Part shown: in pieces, positions 47,654-56,976 of the stretch | How positions within the stretch are numbered: the stretch's first letter is position 1 | How the letters are laid out: every line of letters starts with the position of its first letter | DNA from: Streptomyces sp. NBC_01142 | GTDB taxonomy: Bacteria > Actinomycetota > Actinomycetes > Streptomycetales > Streptomycetaceae | DNA length: 64,000 nucleotides | Assembly: GCF_026341125.1 (NCBI RefSeq) | Contig: NZ_JAPEOR010000003.1 | Coordinates: 806,001-870,000 of the forward strand | Direction: 5' to 3' | Notes under the pieces: generated by a model | Told to the model about the DNA's origin: nothing | The model's database searches: none | The model's input: the letters and a program-made list of their open reading frames with translations, nothing else | Program-made: the position numbers and the translations under genes

Positions 47654-47657
<4 letters not shown>
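46650..47657 (-). CDS. FAD-binding subunit with extra 4Fe-4S site (PaoB-like)
   Basis: A 335-residue FAD subunit. The FAD loop is YLAGGTNLVDLMK near residues 27-39, with a second loop TGGNLLQRTRC at 109-119. Cys119, Cys129 and Cys138 lie in RCTYFQDISKACNKRSPGSGC-type spacing (split as RCTYFQD and ACNKRSPGSGC), and Cys157 may be the fourth ligand. This insertion is known from E. coli PaoB and 4-hydroxybenzoyl-CoA reductase, where it binds a 4Fe-4S cluster. It passes electrons from the 2Fe-2S centres to the acceptor. GTG 47657 overlaps the upstream stop by four bases. Confidence 0.86.
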
Positions 47658-48220
<563 letters not shown>

Positions 48221-48848
48221 GCCCTGGTACCTCTCCGGTAGCGACTGTGTGGAGTCATCCCTTTCTTACCAGCCTGTGGTGGATTGCGCGGTTCGATGGG
48301 TGGGTGGGGGGCGTGGCCCGGGGCGCGGGGCGAGCGGCGCGCCCACCGGAACCTCATCGCCTGGAGCCGTCGGTGCGCCGGTCATGCCCAGGGGGAGCGG
48401 CCGGTGCCCACGACGACGTACTGCGGCCGGCATTCTCGACGACCACGGCCGGTGCGCGTCGGTGGCTGCCCTGTCGCCCGGCGACGAGGGCGGCACCAAA
48501 CGCTGTGCCCTGAACGAGCCTTCACATGCGCTGATGTGAACTCACCGTGAACGTGGGGTCGCTGCCGTCGCCGGGCGCCGCGGCATCGCCCGGACACGTT
48601 TGGTGATGGTCGATGCATGGAGAGTGACCACTAGCTCTGTGGGCAGCGGGAAGCGCCCTGGCTTCCTTGTGGGGCAAGGGGGTGTCCGGGTGACAGAACA
48701 CATCAAATGTCGACAGTTGCGACCCGTGATGTGCCAATTTGCCGGTATGCACCGAATAATGGCAATTGGTACGAATGTGGTTCGATGTTGCTCCCCGTGC
48801 CCGGGCCGCCTTCGCCGGACGTCCGGAGCAGAAGCAAGGAGGCTGATC
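48221..48848. other. 628-base gap between divergent genes
   Basis: No supported coding sequence. The left end must hold the promoter of the molybdoenzyme operon. From about 48690 to 48790 base composition drops sharply in GC, with a TGTCGACA palindrome and AATAATGG and CAATTTG runs, so this is probably the promoter and regulatory region of the secreted repeat protein. A long leader (over 60 bases) precedes its AAGGAGG site. Confidence 0.5.
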
Positions 48849-49319
48849 ATGCTGCAGATGTACCGCGTACGCCGTGCAGTCGCCGTGGGTGCCGCGAGCA
48901 CCCTACTGGCAGGCGGAGTTGCTGTCGGGGCCTCGGGCGCGGCCGCAGCCGCTCCCGCTCCTCAGACCGTCGCCGCAGTCTCCTCGGTGGACAAGGGTGA
49001 CCCCGACAAGTGCAGGTGGGTCAGTGGGCATTGGGAGAAGAAGTGGGTGAAGGGCCACTGGGAGAAGGAGTGGGTGAGGGGCTACTGGGACAAGCAGTGG
49101 GTCAGCGGCCACTGGGAGAAGAAGTGGGACGACGGCCGCTATGAGAAGAAGTGGGTGAAGGGCCACTGGGAGAAGAAGTGGGACGACGGCCGCTATGAGA
49201 AGAAGTGGGTGAAGGGCCACTGGGAGAAGGAGTGGGTGAAGGGCCACTGGGAGAAGGACTGGGTGAAGGGCCACTACGACAAGAAGTGGGTGAAGGGCCA
49301 CCTGGTCTGCAAGAGGTAG
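48849..49319 (+). CDS. Secreted Trp-rich 9-residue repeat protein
   Basis: A 156-residue protein with a Sec signal (about residues 1-36, ending in AAAAA) and a linker to Cys55. Residues 56-154 are then eleven 9-residue repeats of the form (K/R/E/D/Q)W(V/D)(K/S/D/R)G(H/R/Y)(W/Y)(E/D)K, the last one degenerating into a LVCKR end. Two cysteines therefore flank the array and could close it by a disulfide. The array is strongly basic and aromatic, with about two Trp per repeat, suggesting wall, polysaccharide or membrane binding. AAGGAGG lies about seven bases before the ATG. I do not recognise a named family beyond generic W-x2-G-x-W repeat proteins. It stands alone in its own transcription unit. 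Confidence 0.8.
   Translation: MLQMYRVRRAVAVGAASTLLAGGVAVGASGAAAAAPAPQTVAAVSSVDKGDPDKCRWVSGHWEKKWVKGHWEKEWVRGYWDKQWVSGHWEKKWDDGRYEKKWVKGHWEKKWDDGRYEKKWVKGHWEKEWVKGHWEKDWVKGHYDKKWVKGHLVCKR
49014..49310 (+). repeat. 27-bp coding tandem repeat, eleven units
   Basis: Units of 27 bases encode the 9-residue repeats. A 54-base double unit (KWDDGRYEK then KWVKGHWEK) is duplicated back to back, showing recent expansion by two-unit steps. Confidence 0.85.
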
Positions 49320-49445
49320 CCGCCACCCGCGACCACCGCGCGCGGAGCCGAGCACTCCCTGCCGCCGCTGTGGATTCCACCGCCCCCGACTGGCCTTCTT
49401 CGTGGGCTGCGCCTCGGCCTCCTCTTGATCAGGGCCTGTGATCCA

Positions 49446-50066
49446 TCACGTCGCGTCGCACCGGCGGACACGGGGAGCCTGTCGGCGCGGCGCGACCTGC
49501 TCGACGCACACCGGTGGCTCGTCCTCGTTCGGAGGCTCCGGGTCGCAGGACAACCGAGCGTGGAGCTCGACGTCGTAGCGCACGTCGTCGTACACAAGCT
49601 TCTGCCGCTGGAGTCCTTCCACCGCGAAACCGGCCGCACGGGCAACTCGGCAGGACGCCGGATTGTTCACGCGGTGCCCCAGCTCCAGCCGGAACAGACC
49701 GAGGTCCTGGAAGGCCCAGCGGGCCAGCGCGCGGCATCCGTGCGTCGCCACGCCACGGCCCCGGACCGCAGCCGTCGTCCAGTACGACACCCAGCCGGTG
49801 TCATGGCGACGGCTGATCGAGCCCACCTCGACATTGCCCAGCACGGTGCCGCCGGCACCGGCCACGGCGAACGCGAACGCCGAGCCGGCCGCCCACCGCT
49901 CTTCTCGCTCCGTCAGCCAACGCGATGCCGCGGCCATCGAGCCGATCGGTTCGCCGGACTGCCACTGCATGGCAGGTTCGGCAAACGCGTCCACCACAGC
50001 GTCCACATCACGCGCACACCAGGGGCGCAGCAGCAGTCCCGAAGAGACCTCAACTCGATCACGCAC
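49446..50066 (-). CDS. GNAT-family N-acetyltransferase (RimJ/RimL-like)
   Basis: A protein of about 206 residues. It shows GNAT strands and the acetyl-CoA loop: LLLRPWCARDVDAVVDAF near the N-terminus, GNVEVGSISRRHDTGWVSYW in the centre, RGRGVATHGCRALARWAF as the CoA-binding motif A, and NNPASCRVARAAGF as motif B. Members acetylate ribosomal protein N-termini or small molecules. GTG 50066 is a reasonable start by family length, but upstream in-frame starts exist. The last 35 residues are Arg/Pro-rich and outside the domain. Confidence 0.82.
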   Translation of the reverse strand: MRDRVEVSSGLLLRPWCARDVDAVVDAFAEPAMQWQSGEPIGSMAAASRWLTEREERWAAGSAFAFAVAGAGGTVLGNVEVGSISRRHDTGWVSYWTTAAVRGRGVATHGCRALARWAFQDLGLFRLELGHRVNNPASCRVARAAGFAVEGLQRQKLVYDDVRYDVELHARLSCDPEPPNEDEPPVCVEQVAPRRQAPRVRRCDAT

Positions 50067-50293
50067 GGCCCGAGTCTCTCCGGGATCCCCTCGGTCTCGC
50101 AAGGAAGAAACGATCCCCGGGCCGGCAGACAAAACGCCCTACTGCCCCCGCGCAGTGATCGCCTCCGCCACGTGAGGAGCCGCCACGGCTCGCTCAAGGA
50201 GGCCCGGCGTCAGGCCCTCCCGCACACGCGCCGTACACGATTGCGCCTCAATGCGACCGCTGTGCGGCACAGTTCCGGCCTGCTGCCTGATCC

Positions 50294-51940
50294 TTAATCA
50301 GCCGGGGCGCGGGTGAAGGTGCCCAGGCCGTTCGCATCGAGGTACTCGACGCGGACCTTCTCGGCCGTGTCCCGGTCTCCGACGGTGAAGGTGACACCGG
50401 TGAGGCCGACCGCGTTCTCGCCCCTGGTCGCAAAGCTGAAGGTGTCGCCGTCGTAGTGGGTCAGGCGGAAGTGCATCGGTTTCGGACCGAGTCGGAGGGT
50501 GAGCCCGTCCTGGCCTGCCGTGACCACGAGCTTGCCGTAGTAGGCGTTGTCGTACGACCCGGTGTACGCGCTGTCGGCGCGGGCGGGCTCGGCGTTCGCG
50601 GGCGGGTCGCCGTAGTCCGTAGCGGACTTGGAGGCCCGCTCCTCCTGCTCGTAGACGGCGGCGACCAGTGCCAGCCAGTCGGCAGTGGGTTTTCCGTTCT
50701 GGGCGGTGTCGAAGAAGTCGAGGGCGACGGCGTCGGCCAGGCCGACCGGTTCGCCGTTGGTGAGGACGATGATGCCGAGCTCCTCGCCGGGCAGCATCGT
50801 CACGTTGGTGTTGGCGCCGAGCGCGAAGGCACCGGAGTGGCTGAGGCGGAGCCTGCCCTGGTCGTCGTAACTCACGTTCCAGCCCAGGCCGTAGAAGCCG
50901 GTGCGACCGGCGGGGGCCGTCGGCGGCTGGGAGACCGTCTCAGGCAGGTGGGTGCGCTCCAGGCTCTCGGCGTCGATCACCTGCCGGTTGTCGATCTTCC
51001 CGTTCGCCAGCTGGAGCCGCAGCCACCGGGTCATGTCGCGCGCGGTGGAACTCACGCCGCCGGCCGGTGACTGCGCGTCCGCATCCCGTACGAACTTCGC
51101 CTGCCAGCTGCCGTCATCGGCCTTCACATGGGTGACGGCCTTGTCCGACGCCTTTGCATAGTCGGCGAAGCGGGAACTGGTGGAGTTCATTCCGGCCGGC
51201 TTGAACAGGATGTCCTCGCTCAGTCGTTCCCAACTGACGCCCTTGACGCGGGCGACGGCCTCCGCGGCCGCGGTGACGCCGAAGTTGGTGTACGCGTAAC
51301 TCGCGCGGAAGGGGGTGAGCGGCTCGTACTTCAGATGGCTCAGGATGTACCCGCGGCCGTATCCGAGGTCCTCCAGCAGATCCCCGGCGTGGTCGGGCAG
51401 GCCGCTGCGGTGCGAGAACAGATCCGCGAGGGTGACATGGCTGGTCACCCAGGGGTCTTTGAGGGCGAAGCCGCGGAGGTGTCCGGCCACGGGCTCGTCC
51501 CAGCCGACGACCTTGTCGCCGACGGCCCCGGCGACGACGGTGGAGGAGAGCGGTTTGGACAGCGAAGCCAGCTGGAACACGGTGTCGGGCCCGACCTTCC
51601 CGGACTGCCCGACCCTCCGCTCCCCGAAGCCCTTGAGGTAGACCAGCCGGTCCTCGTACACGACGCCCACGGCCGCCCCGGGTACGCCAGTGCGTTTCAT
51701 CGCCTTCTCGACGACACTGTCGAGCTTGCCCAGGGCGGCGTCCACGTCGGCCTCGGTGAGCTGTGGAGGAGGCTGGGGCGGAGGCGCCTGCGGAGACGGC
51801 GACGGCGCGGGTGACGGGCTCGGCTCGGCGGCAGCCGATGTCAGCGCCATTGCCCCGGTCAGCAGCGCAGCCAGGCCTGATACGGCGAGCGTACGGCTCT
51901 TGCGGAGTCGTACGCCCTTCGCGGCTCGCATACCTTCCAT
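50294..51940 (-). CDS. Exported serine hydrolase of the class C beta-lactamase/PBP4* family
   Basis: A 548-residue protein. It has a signal peptide (about 1-38), a Pro/Ser-rich linker (about 39-62), then a beta-lactamase-like domain with the SxxK motif in ASLSKP near residue 126, the YxN motif in YAYTNFG near 216, and a C-terminal HSGAFALG motif near 372. A separate C-terminal beta domain (about 450-545) resembles the lipocalin-like tails of such hydrolases. Family members act as D-aminopeptidases, esterases or carboxypeptidases; genuine beta-lactam resistance is unlikely. Two ATGs (51940 and 51931) are possible. It stands alone between same-strand neighbours. Confidence 0.86.
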   Translation of the reverse strand: MEGMRAAKGVRLRKSRTLAVSGLAALLTGAMALTSAAAEPSPSPAPSPSPQAPPPQPPPQLTEADVDAALGKLDSVVEKAMKRTGVPGAAVGVVYEDRLVYLKGFGERRVGQSGKVGPDTVFQLASLSKPLSSTVVAGAVGDKVVGWDEPVAGHLRGFALKDPWVTSHVTLADLFSHRSGLPDHAGDLLEDLGYGRGYILSHLKYEPLTPFRASYAYTNFGVTAAAEAVARVKGVSWERLSEDILFKPAGMNSTSSRFADYAKASDKAVTHVKADDGSWQAKFVRDADAQSPAGGVSSTARDMTRWLRLQLANGKIDNRQVIDAESLERTHLPETVSQPPTAPAGRTGFYGLGWNVSYDDQGRLRLSHSGAFALGANTNVTMLPGEELGIIVLTNGEPVGLADAVALDFFDTAQNGKPTADWLALVAAVYEQEERASKSATDYGDPPANAEPARADSAYTGSYDNAYYGKLVVTAGQDGLTLRLGPKPMHFRLTHYDGDTFSFATRGENAVGLTGVTFTVGDRDTAEKVRVEYLDANGLGTFTRAPAD

Positions 51941-52083
51941 TCAACGCCCCGAGGGGAACATTGTCGCCCGCAGTACAGCGTCGCTGCCCAGCAGGGCACC
52001 AGGCCGCCGACGGGCCACGGCCGGGCCACGGCCGGGGTGCCGGCACGATGTTCCGCGGAGTGCGGAGAGGCCACAGCCGGCAT

Positions 52084-54495
52084 CTAGAGCGTTTCCGATG
52101 TGCCACCTCGGAGCGTCACCGAGGTCTCGATATGGCCGAGTTCCGCGGTGAGGCTGCTCAGCCAGTGCTCGAGGTCGATCAGCATGGGCAGCGGCGGGCG
52201 CCCTGCCGTGACGGGCGCACGGGGCTCCGGCCGGGGAGGCGGTTGCGGTGGTGCTCTGTCCTCGGCGTCCTCGGCGCAGAGGACGGCGACCCGGGTGATG
52301 GTCCGAGTGAGCCGGTCCGCTGTCGTACGGGCCCAGGCAGCGGCGTCGGGGGCTACGGCGACCGGGGGCAGATCGAAGCGGGGGAGCCAGTGGGAGCCGA
52401 CCAGGATGTGGTTCGCCGTGATGAGCACGGCATGCCAGTCGGGATGCGGGGCCGAAGGACTGCCCGCTTCGCTCTGGTACTGGGCGTACGCGGCTTCGGC
52501 AAGGCGCAGTCTGTGCAGGGTCGGTAGCGTGGACGGCGGGGGCGCGGCACCGGGCGGCGTGGCGAGGAGTGCCCCGACGGTCCCGGTGATCAGGGGCACG
52601 GAGGAGTCCATCAGGGCGGACATGGTTCTTCGTACTTCCCGCCGGGCGCCGGCCGGCCAGGCGATCAGCCCGCACAGCAGACCGATCGCGCTGCCCGTGA
52701 CGACATCCACGATCCGGGCTTCGGCGAGCTGCCAGGAGGCAGGGCTGAGTTGGGCGAACGCGGCGGACACCACCAGGGTGAACAGCGCTTGCGCCCAGGC
52801 GATTCCGAGCAGTGGCCCGAGCGCGAACGCGGCCAGCGTGCCGGGGGCGAGCACGGCCGCATAGGCCTCGGTGTGCCGGCCCAGCACGAGCAGCAGTGTG
52901 CCCGCCGCCACCGCGCCCGCGAGCGTGCCGAACAGCGCCGAACGTACCGCCGTCCAGGTCTCCGCCGCGGTGGTGCGTCCCAGGGTCAGTACGGCGAGGA
53001 GGACCCAGAAGCCATGGGACAGATCCAGGGAACCGGCCACCAGCCGGGCGGCGCCCAGGCCCAGCGCCGTCCGGGTGGCGTTCTGGAGCTGGACCGACCG
53101 AAGCGTCATGTTGCCGACGAGGCGTCGCCACCACAGGCGGGCGGTGGCCGTGTCGGCGTACCAGAAGAGTTCCTGAGGGGGTATGGGCAGGGTGCGCCGT
53201 CCGTCGAGGCCGACGCGTACGGAGGTCTCCAGCATCCTGGCCGACTCGGCCATGGTCAGGACCGCCGCCTGGCGGCGCAGCACCGTGACCCGCGGCACGC
53301 CATCCGGCGGGCCGGTCGCCTGCCGGATGCGCAGTGCCTGGAAGTCCCGCATTGCCTGCTCCAGGCTGCCGGATCGCGGGCGGGCCCGTCCCGTGCGCAG
53401 AGCTTCGGCGGTAGCGGCGCAGACCGCCGCGACACAGCCGAGGAGGCCGGCCGCAGCCGCGTCCCCGTCGGAGCCCCGGCCGGTGGCGGTGGAGGGCGGG
53501 GTGTTGCCGAGTTGCGCCAGTTGGTCCAGCAGTCTTCGGGCCGCCGCGCCGGCCTGTGCCAGGGCACGGTCCGTGCGCCCGGCCCCGGCGGGCCGCTCGG
53601 CGGGCGGAAGCTGGGAGAAGCGCATCACCCGACCGGTCGCGCGGAGCAACTCGGGCGAACTGCCGCCCGGGCCGACGCTCGTTGCCTTGGCCGCTGACGG
53701 CGCTGACGGCGCTGACGGCGCTGACGGCGCTGACGGCGCTGACGGCGCTGACGGCGCTGACGGCGCTGACGGCGCCGGTGGCGCCGGTGGCTCCGATGGC
53801 GCCGCGGCCTCGGCAGCAGCCCGGCCCGCGAGGGAGACGGCCTCCGCCAGCCTCTCCCTGTACGAGGCGGTTGGCGGGGCGGGCAGCAGGAATCGTTCGC
53901 AGGCCGCGAGCAGCAGTACGCCCAGGGTGAGGCCGGCCAGCCGCGCGCCCAGACTGTCCGGGGCGTAGGGCGGGAAACAGGCCAGGATGTAGAAGAGTTG
54001 CAGGCCCGGCGCCGCCCCGGCCGGGCGGGGGCCCGCGACCGCGGCGAAGGCGAGCACGAATCCGACGACCAGCATCCCGAGAACCGCCGCCCAGGTCCGT
54101 ACGGCCAGCGTCGTCCCCAGGGCGACGAGCACCAGGCCGACCGGCAGCGCACGGAGCATCACGGCGGCCCGCTGCCGCCCGGAGCCGGGGATCGGCGACA
54201 GGATCCCGAGCGCCACCGGGCCGAACAGGGCGTACAGCGCCGTCGCCGGGCGATCCACGCCGTACACGAACGGATAGAACCCGGCGCATGCGGCGACGGT
54301 CACCCGGATCGCCCGGTGCACGATCGCCGTACGCTCCGGCTTGCGCGAAGCGGGGTGGTGCCGCCGGGGCGGTTCAGCGGTGCGCGCGCCGGTCACCGTC
54401 GCGCCTGACGGCTGCTGCCGGGTGCCTGCCCCGGGACGGGGTGCGCCCGGTGCGAGCCGGTGACTGTTGCGTGCGGCGGCCGGGTGGCCCGGCAT
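52084..54495 (-). CDS. FUSC/aromatic acid exporter-type membrane protein
   Basis: An 803-residue integral membrane protein with two membrane blocks (about residues 60-220 and 455-605), each with several helices, separated by a cytoplasmic region, and a C-terminal soluble region. This is the arrangement of FUSC/YccS and ArAE exporters. Characteristic pieces are ALFGPVALGILSPIPGSGRQ in the first block and DLSHGFWVLLAVLTLGRTTA in the second. Between them, after PAPPAP, is a run of nine Ser-Ala-Pro units encoded by a perfect 9-bp repeat. The 55-residue N-terminal stretch before the first helix is Arg/Pro-rich and may be partly untranslated. Substrates of such pumps are aromatic acids and drugs; none is shown here. 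Confidence 0.8.
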   Translation of the reverse strand: MPGHPAAARNSHRLAPGAPRPGAGTRQQPSGATVTGARTAEPPRRHHPASRKPERTAIVHRAIRVTVAACAGFYPFVYGVDRPATALYALFGPVALGILSPIPGSGRQRAAVMLRALPVGLVLVALGTTLAVRTWAAVLGMLVVGFVLAFAAVAGPRPAGAAPGLQLFYILACFPPYAPDSLGARLAGLTLGVLLLAACERFLLPAPPTASYRERLAEAVSLAGRAAAEAAAPSEPPAPPAPSAPSAPSAPSAPSAPSAPSAPSAPSAAKATSVGPGGSSPELLRATGRVMRFSQLPPAERPAGAGRTDRALAQAGAAARRLLDQLAQLGNTPPSTATGRGSDGDAAAAGLLGCVAAVCAATAEALRTGRARPRSGSLEQAMRDFQALRIRQATGPPDGVPRVTVLRRQAAVLTMAESARMLETSVRVGLDGRRTLPIPPQELFWYADTATARLWWRRLVGNMTLRSVQLQNATRTALGLGAARLVAGSLDLSHGFWVLLAVLTLGRTTAAETWTAVRSALFGTLAGAVAAGTLLLVLGRHTEAYAAVLAPGTLAAFALGPLLGIAWAQALFTLVVSAAFAQLSPASWQLAEARIVDVVTGSAIGLLCGLIAWPAGARREVRRTMSALMDSSVPLITGTVGALLATPPGAAPPPSTLPTLHRLRLAEAAYAQYQSEAGSPSAPHPDWHAVLITANHILVGSHWLPRFDLPPVAVAPDAAAWARTTADRLTRTITRVAVLCAEDAEDRAPPQPPPRPEPRAPVTAGRPPLPMLIDLEHWLSSLTAELGHIETSVTLRGGTSETL
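53693..53773 (+). repeat. 9-bp tandem repeat, nine perfect copies, inside the FUSC gene
   Basis: GCTGACGGC is repeated nine times without change and followed by two GCCGGTGGC copies. It encodes a Ser-Ala-Pro linker on the minus strand. Nine-base steps keep the frame, so copy number can vary without inactivating the gene. Confidence 0.9.
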
Positions 54496-54824
54496 CTTCG
54501 CGATTCATGCCCCGTTCCAGGGCGAAGGCTCCCGTCTGCGCGACCGAGGACCACTCTGTGCGCATGAGCACATTCCCTCCCAGTCGATGCCCGCTGTCGC
54601 GGGGCCTTCGGACATACGTCCTCGTCCATTGTCGACTCGCGGCAGACGACCCGCAGCTCCGGTCGGGTCCGCAACTCGGTTCGCTCCTCCACCCTCACCC
54701 CACCTCGCCCCACCCCGTCCGGATCGCGGGCGACGGCCGGCCGGGGCCACCATGGCAGGGAGTGCACGGGCCGGGACCCCGCGGTGGCACAGCGCCCCCG
54801 ACCCGTGCGGAAGTGGGAGGTCGC
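54496..54824. other. 329-base divergent intergenic region
   Basis: Between the FUSC gene (leftward) and the NTF2-like gene (rightward). No frame here is convincing. It should hold both promoters; no clear operator or repeat is seen. Confidence 0.4.
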
Positions 54825-55328
54825 ATGTCTTCCGAGCGCGCTGCACCGCTGATCTGGGACACGATCGAGCGGTACTTCGACCTGCTGCAGGCCCATGCGC
54901 CCGCGGAGCGGATGCGGGACGAAATCCTCACCGACGACTTCCGCACGGGTTTCGTCGACGGTCTGATCTGGCAGGGCGAGCAGGGACTGCGGAACTTCCT
55001 CGGCGCCCGCGCCGAGTTCTTCGATGAATCCCACACCGTGGAGCAGATGTCCACGCCGGAGCGGCTGCCCGACGGCCGCTGGCGCGCCCACACCCGGCTG
55101 GAGTTCTTTCTGCGGCACCGCCTCGACGGATCGCCGGTGAGTGACACGTTCACCGGCAAGGCGTTTCATCTCTGGGAGTTCGCGCCGGGCGCCGGACGGT
55201 CAGGTGACGGGACGGACATGGACTGGCGGGTGGCTGCCCAACTGGTCGAGGGTTTCGCCTCCCTCGACGACAACGCGCGACGGCTGTTCTCCCGGCCCAC
55301 GAACGGCCTGAACCTGGACGACCGCTGA
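54825..55328 (+). CDS. NTF2/SnoaL-like small protein
   Basis: A 167-residue protein with the cone-shaped NTF2-like pattern: N-terminal helices (IERYFDLLQAHAPAERMRDE), FRTGFVDGLIWQGEQGLRNF, and strands with 'RWRAHTRLEFFLRHR' and 'FTGKAFHLWEFAPG'. Such proteins are isomerases, hydratases or simple binding proteins; catalytic residues cannot be identified. GGAGG lies four bases before the ATG. It is 18 bases upstream of the transporter gene, so they are probably cotranscribed. Confidence 0.75.
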   Translation: MSSERAAPLIWDTIERYFDLLQAHAPAERMRDEILTDDFRTGFVDGLIWQGEQGLRNFLGARAEFFDESHTVEQMSTPERLPDGRWRAHTRLEFFLRHRLDGSPVSDTFTGKAFHLWEFAPGAGRSGDGTDMDWRVAAQLVEGFASLDDNARRLFSRPTNGLNLDDR

Positions 55329-55346
55329 CCGCCGGAGGCCGTCTCC

Positions 55347-56245
55347 GTGAATGCCCTGCTGCTGCCGGTCCTGTTCGCGCTCTGTGCGGCGCTGAGCAAC
55401 GCCGTGGCCACCGTGCTGCAACGCAAAGCCGCCCTGAGCGTGCCACGTTCCGACGGCCTGCGCGCAGGGCTGATGCTCGATCTGCTGCGGCGCCCCGTCT
55501 GGCTGGCCGGAATCCTCACTGTCATCGCCGCGGCCGTCTGGCAGGCGCTGGCTCTGGCGACCGGCCCGCTGACGGTCGTACAGCCCCTCTTCGTCCTCGA
55601 ACTGCCCCTCGCCCTCATCGTCGCCTCGCTCCTGCTTCGCCGGCGGCTCCCGCGCGTCGGCTGGGTGGCGGTGACCTGCGTAGTGGTGGGCCTCGCTGTC
55701 GCCCTTGCCGCCGCGTCACCGACGGGCAACCGCACGCATGTGCCACTGGACCGCTGGGTCCCTGCCCTCGCCATCTGCGTGGGCGCGGTCGCCGTGCTGA
55801 CGGTCACGGCGCTGCGACGCCCCGAGGGCCGGACCCGCGCGGCCTGTCTGGGCACGGCCACCGCCATCTGTTACGCGCTGACCGCGGCGCTGATGAAGGC
55901 GGCGATCCACATCCTGGAGGAAGGCGGCCTCGCGGCATTCTTCGCCGCCTGGCAGACATACGCGTTCGCCGTGGTCGGCGCGTGCGCGCTCTTCCTGCTG
56001 GAGCACGCGATGCAGGCGGGCCCGCTGGTCGCCTCCCAGCCCGCCTCACTCTGGGCGACGCGCTGGTGAGCCTGGCCCTGGGCATCACCCTTTACGAGGA
56101 GCACGTCCGCGCCGGCTGGTGGCTGCTGCCGCAGCTGCTCGGTGTCGCGTTGATCGCCACGGGCGCCGTCGCACTCTCCCGGATCCCGCTCACGAAGTCC
56201 CTGGTGGCGCCGGACGAGCCACGGAAGAGCATGGACGCGCCCTAG
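55347..56245 (+). pseudogene. DMT-superfamily (EamA-like) transporter, frame-broken near the 3' end
   Basis: A ten-helix drug/metabolite transporter of about 298 residues when the break is repaired. The first frame encodes eight to nine helices up to LVASQPASL, then runs out at 56069. A second frame from about 56045 continues LTLGDALVSLALGITLYEE and the last helix to 56245. One added C near 56042-56047 (GCC to GCCC) joins them. It is either a recent frameshift or an assembly error. It starts at GTG 55347 after the NTF2-like gene. Substrate unknown. Confidence 0.7.
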
Positions 56246-56274
56246 CCACGGCACTAGATCTCGTCCGACGAATC

Positions 56275-56901
56275 TCAACTGCGTTGGGCGGGAACGGTGA
56301 GGGACTGGAGATGCCGACGGAGGATGTCGCGCGCGGCACCGGGGGCGACACCGCCGGGGTACGGCACTCCCCCCATGGCCAGGCCGTCCAGCAGCGCGGC
56401 CAGCCGCAGCGTCTCCAGCTCGATGTCGAGGTTGGCGGGAATGCCGCCGGACTTCTGGGCTTCGTACAGCACCCGAGCGATCAGCTCGCGCATCTCGTCA
56501 TGCATCCTGCGGGCGCACGGCCGGAATTCGGGGCGGGTGCATGCGGCAGTGATGAACGCCGTCCAGAGCACGGCTTCTTCGCGGCGAGTCTCGTCGAGGG
56601 GGAGGAATTCGGCGAGCAGTTCCTCGGTGCGGGTACGCCGGTCGATGCCCGCGTCGGGGCCGAGCAGCTGCTCCGCATGGCGGCGGATGCGGCGGTCGAT
56701 GCGCTGCCGCAACTCCTCCATCGTAAAGATCATCAGCTCGGACTGGCTGGCGAAGTAGTGCCGCACGGACCCGATGGCCAACCCCGCCTCCTGGGCGACG
56801 TTGCGCAGTGAAGCACTCTCCAGCCCGTCCCGGCCCACGATGCGCAGCACTGCCTGCGCAACGTCCTGACGCCGGGTTTCGGCTACGACAACTTTTGGCA
56901 T
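56275..56901 (-). CDS. TetR-family regulator (BetI-like), probably autoregulatory
   Basis: A 208-residue TetR protein. The HTH occupies residues 8-52 (LRNVAQEAGLAIGSVRHYFASQSEL) and a C-terminal TetR_C_6-like domain follows (ALLDGLAMGGVPYPG). A perfect palindrome 11 bases upstream of its start (TAGCACG-GG-CGTGCTA) lies between it and the divergent CcdC-like membrane protein gene, so it probably represses both. No clear ribosome site precedes the ATG, suggesting a short-leader or leaderless message. Confidence 0.85.
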   Translation of the reverse strand: MPKVVVAETRRQDVAQAVLRIVGRDGLESASLRNVAQEAGLAIGSVRHYFASQSELMIFTMEELRQRIDRRIRRHAEQLLGPDAGIDRRTRTEELLAEFLPLDETRREEAVLWTAFITAACTRPEFRPCARRMHDEMRELIARVLYEAQKSGGIPANLDIELETLRLAALLDGLAMGGVPYPGGVAPGAARDILRRHLQSLTVPAQRS

Positions 56902-56911
56902 GGTAGCTTTA

Positions 56912-56927
56912 TAGCACGGGCGTGCTA
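56912..56927. promoter_or_regulatory. TetR operator palindrome
   Basis: TAGCACG at 56912-56918 and CGTGCTA at 56921-56927 are perfect inverted repeats with a GG centre, in an AT-rich setting between divergent genes. Placement and symmetry are typical of TetR operators. Confidence 0.7.
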
Positions 56928-56976
56928 AAACGTGGTTCGCTGGACACGGACACGCTGGAACAAAGGGGGAGCAGCG

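Noticed and set aside
50294..51940. Beta-lactamase giving antibiotic resistance
   Set aside because: Motifs are those of the broad PBP4*/class C-like hydrolase family with a C-terminal extra domain; nothing indicates lactamase activity.
54496..54824. Start of the NTF2-like protein as a much longer upstream frame (from 54288)
   Set aside because: The upstream part overlaps the FUSC gene antisense and has biased composition; GGAGG four bases before ATG 54825 marks the real start.
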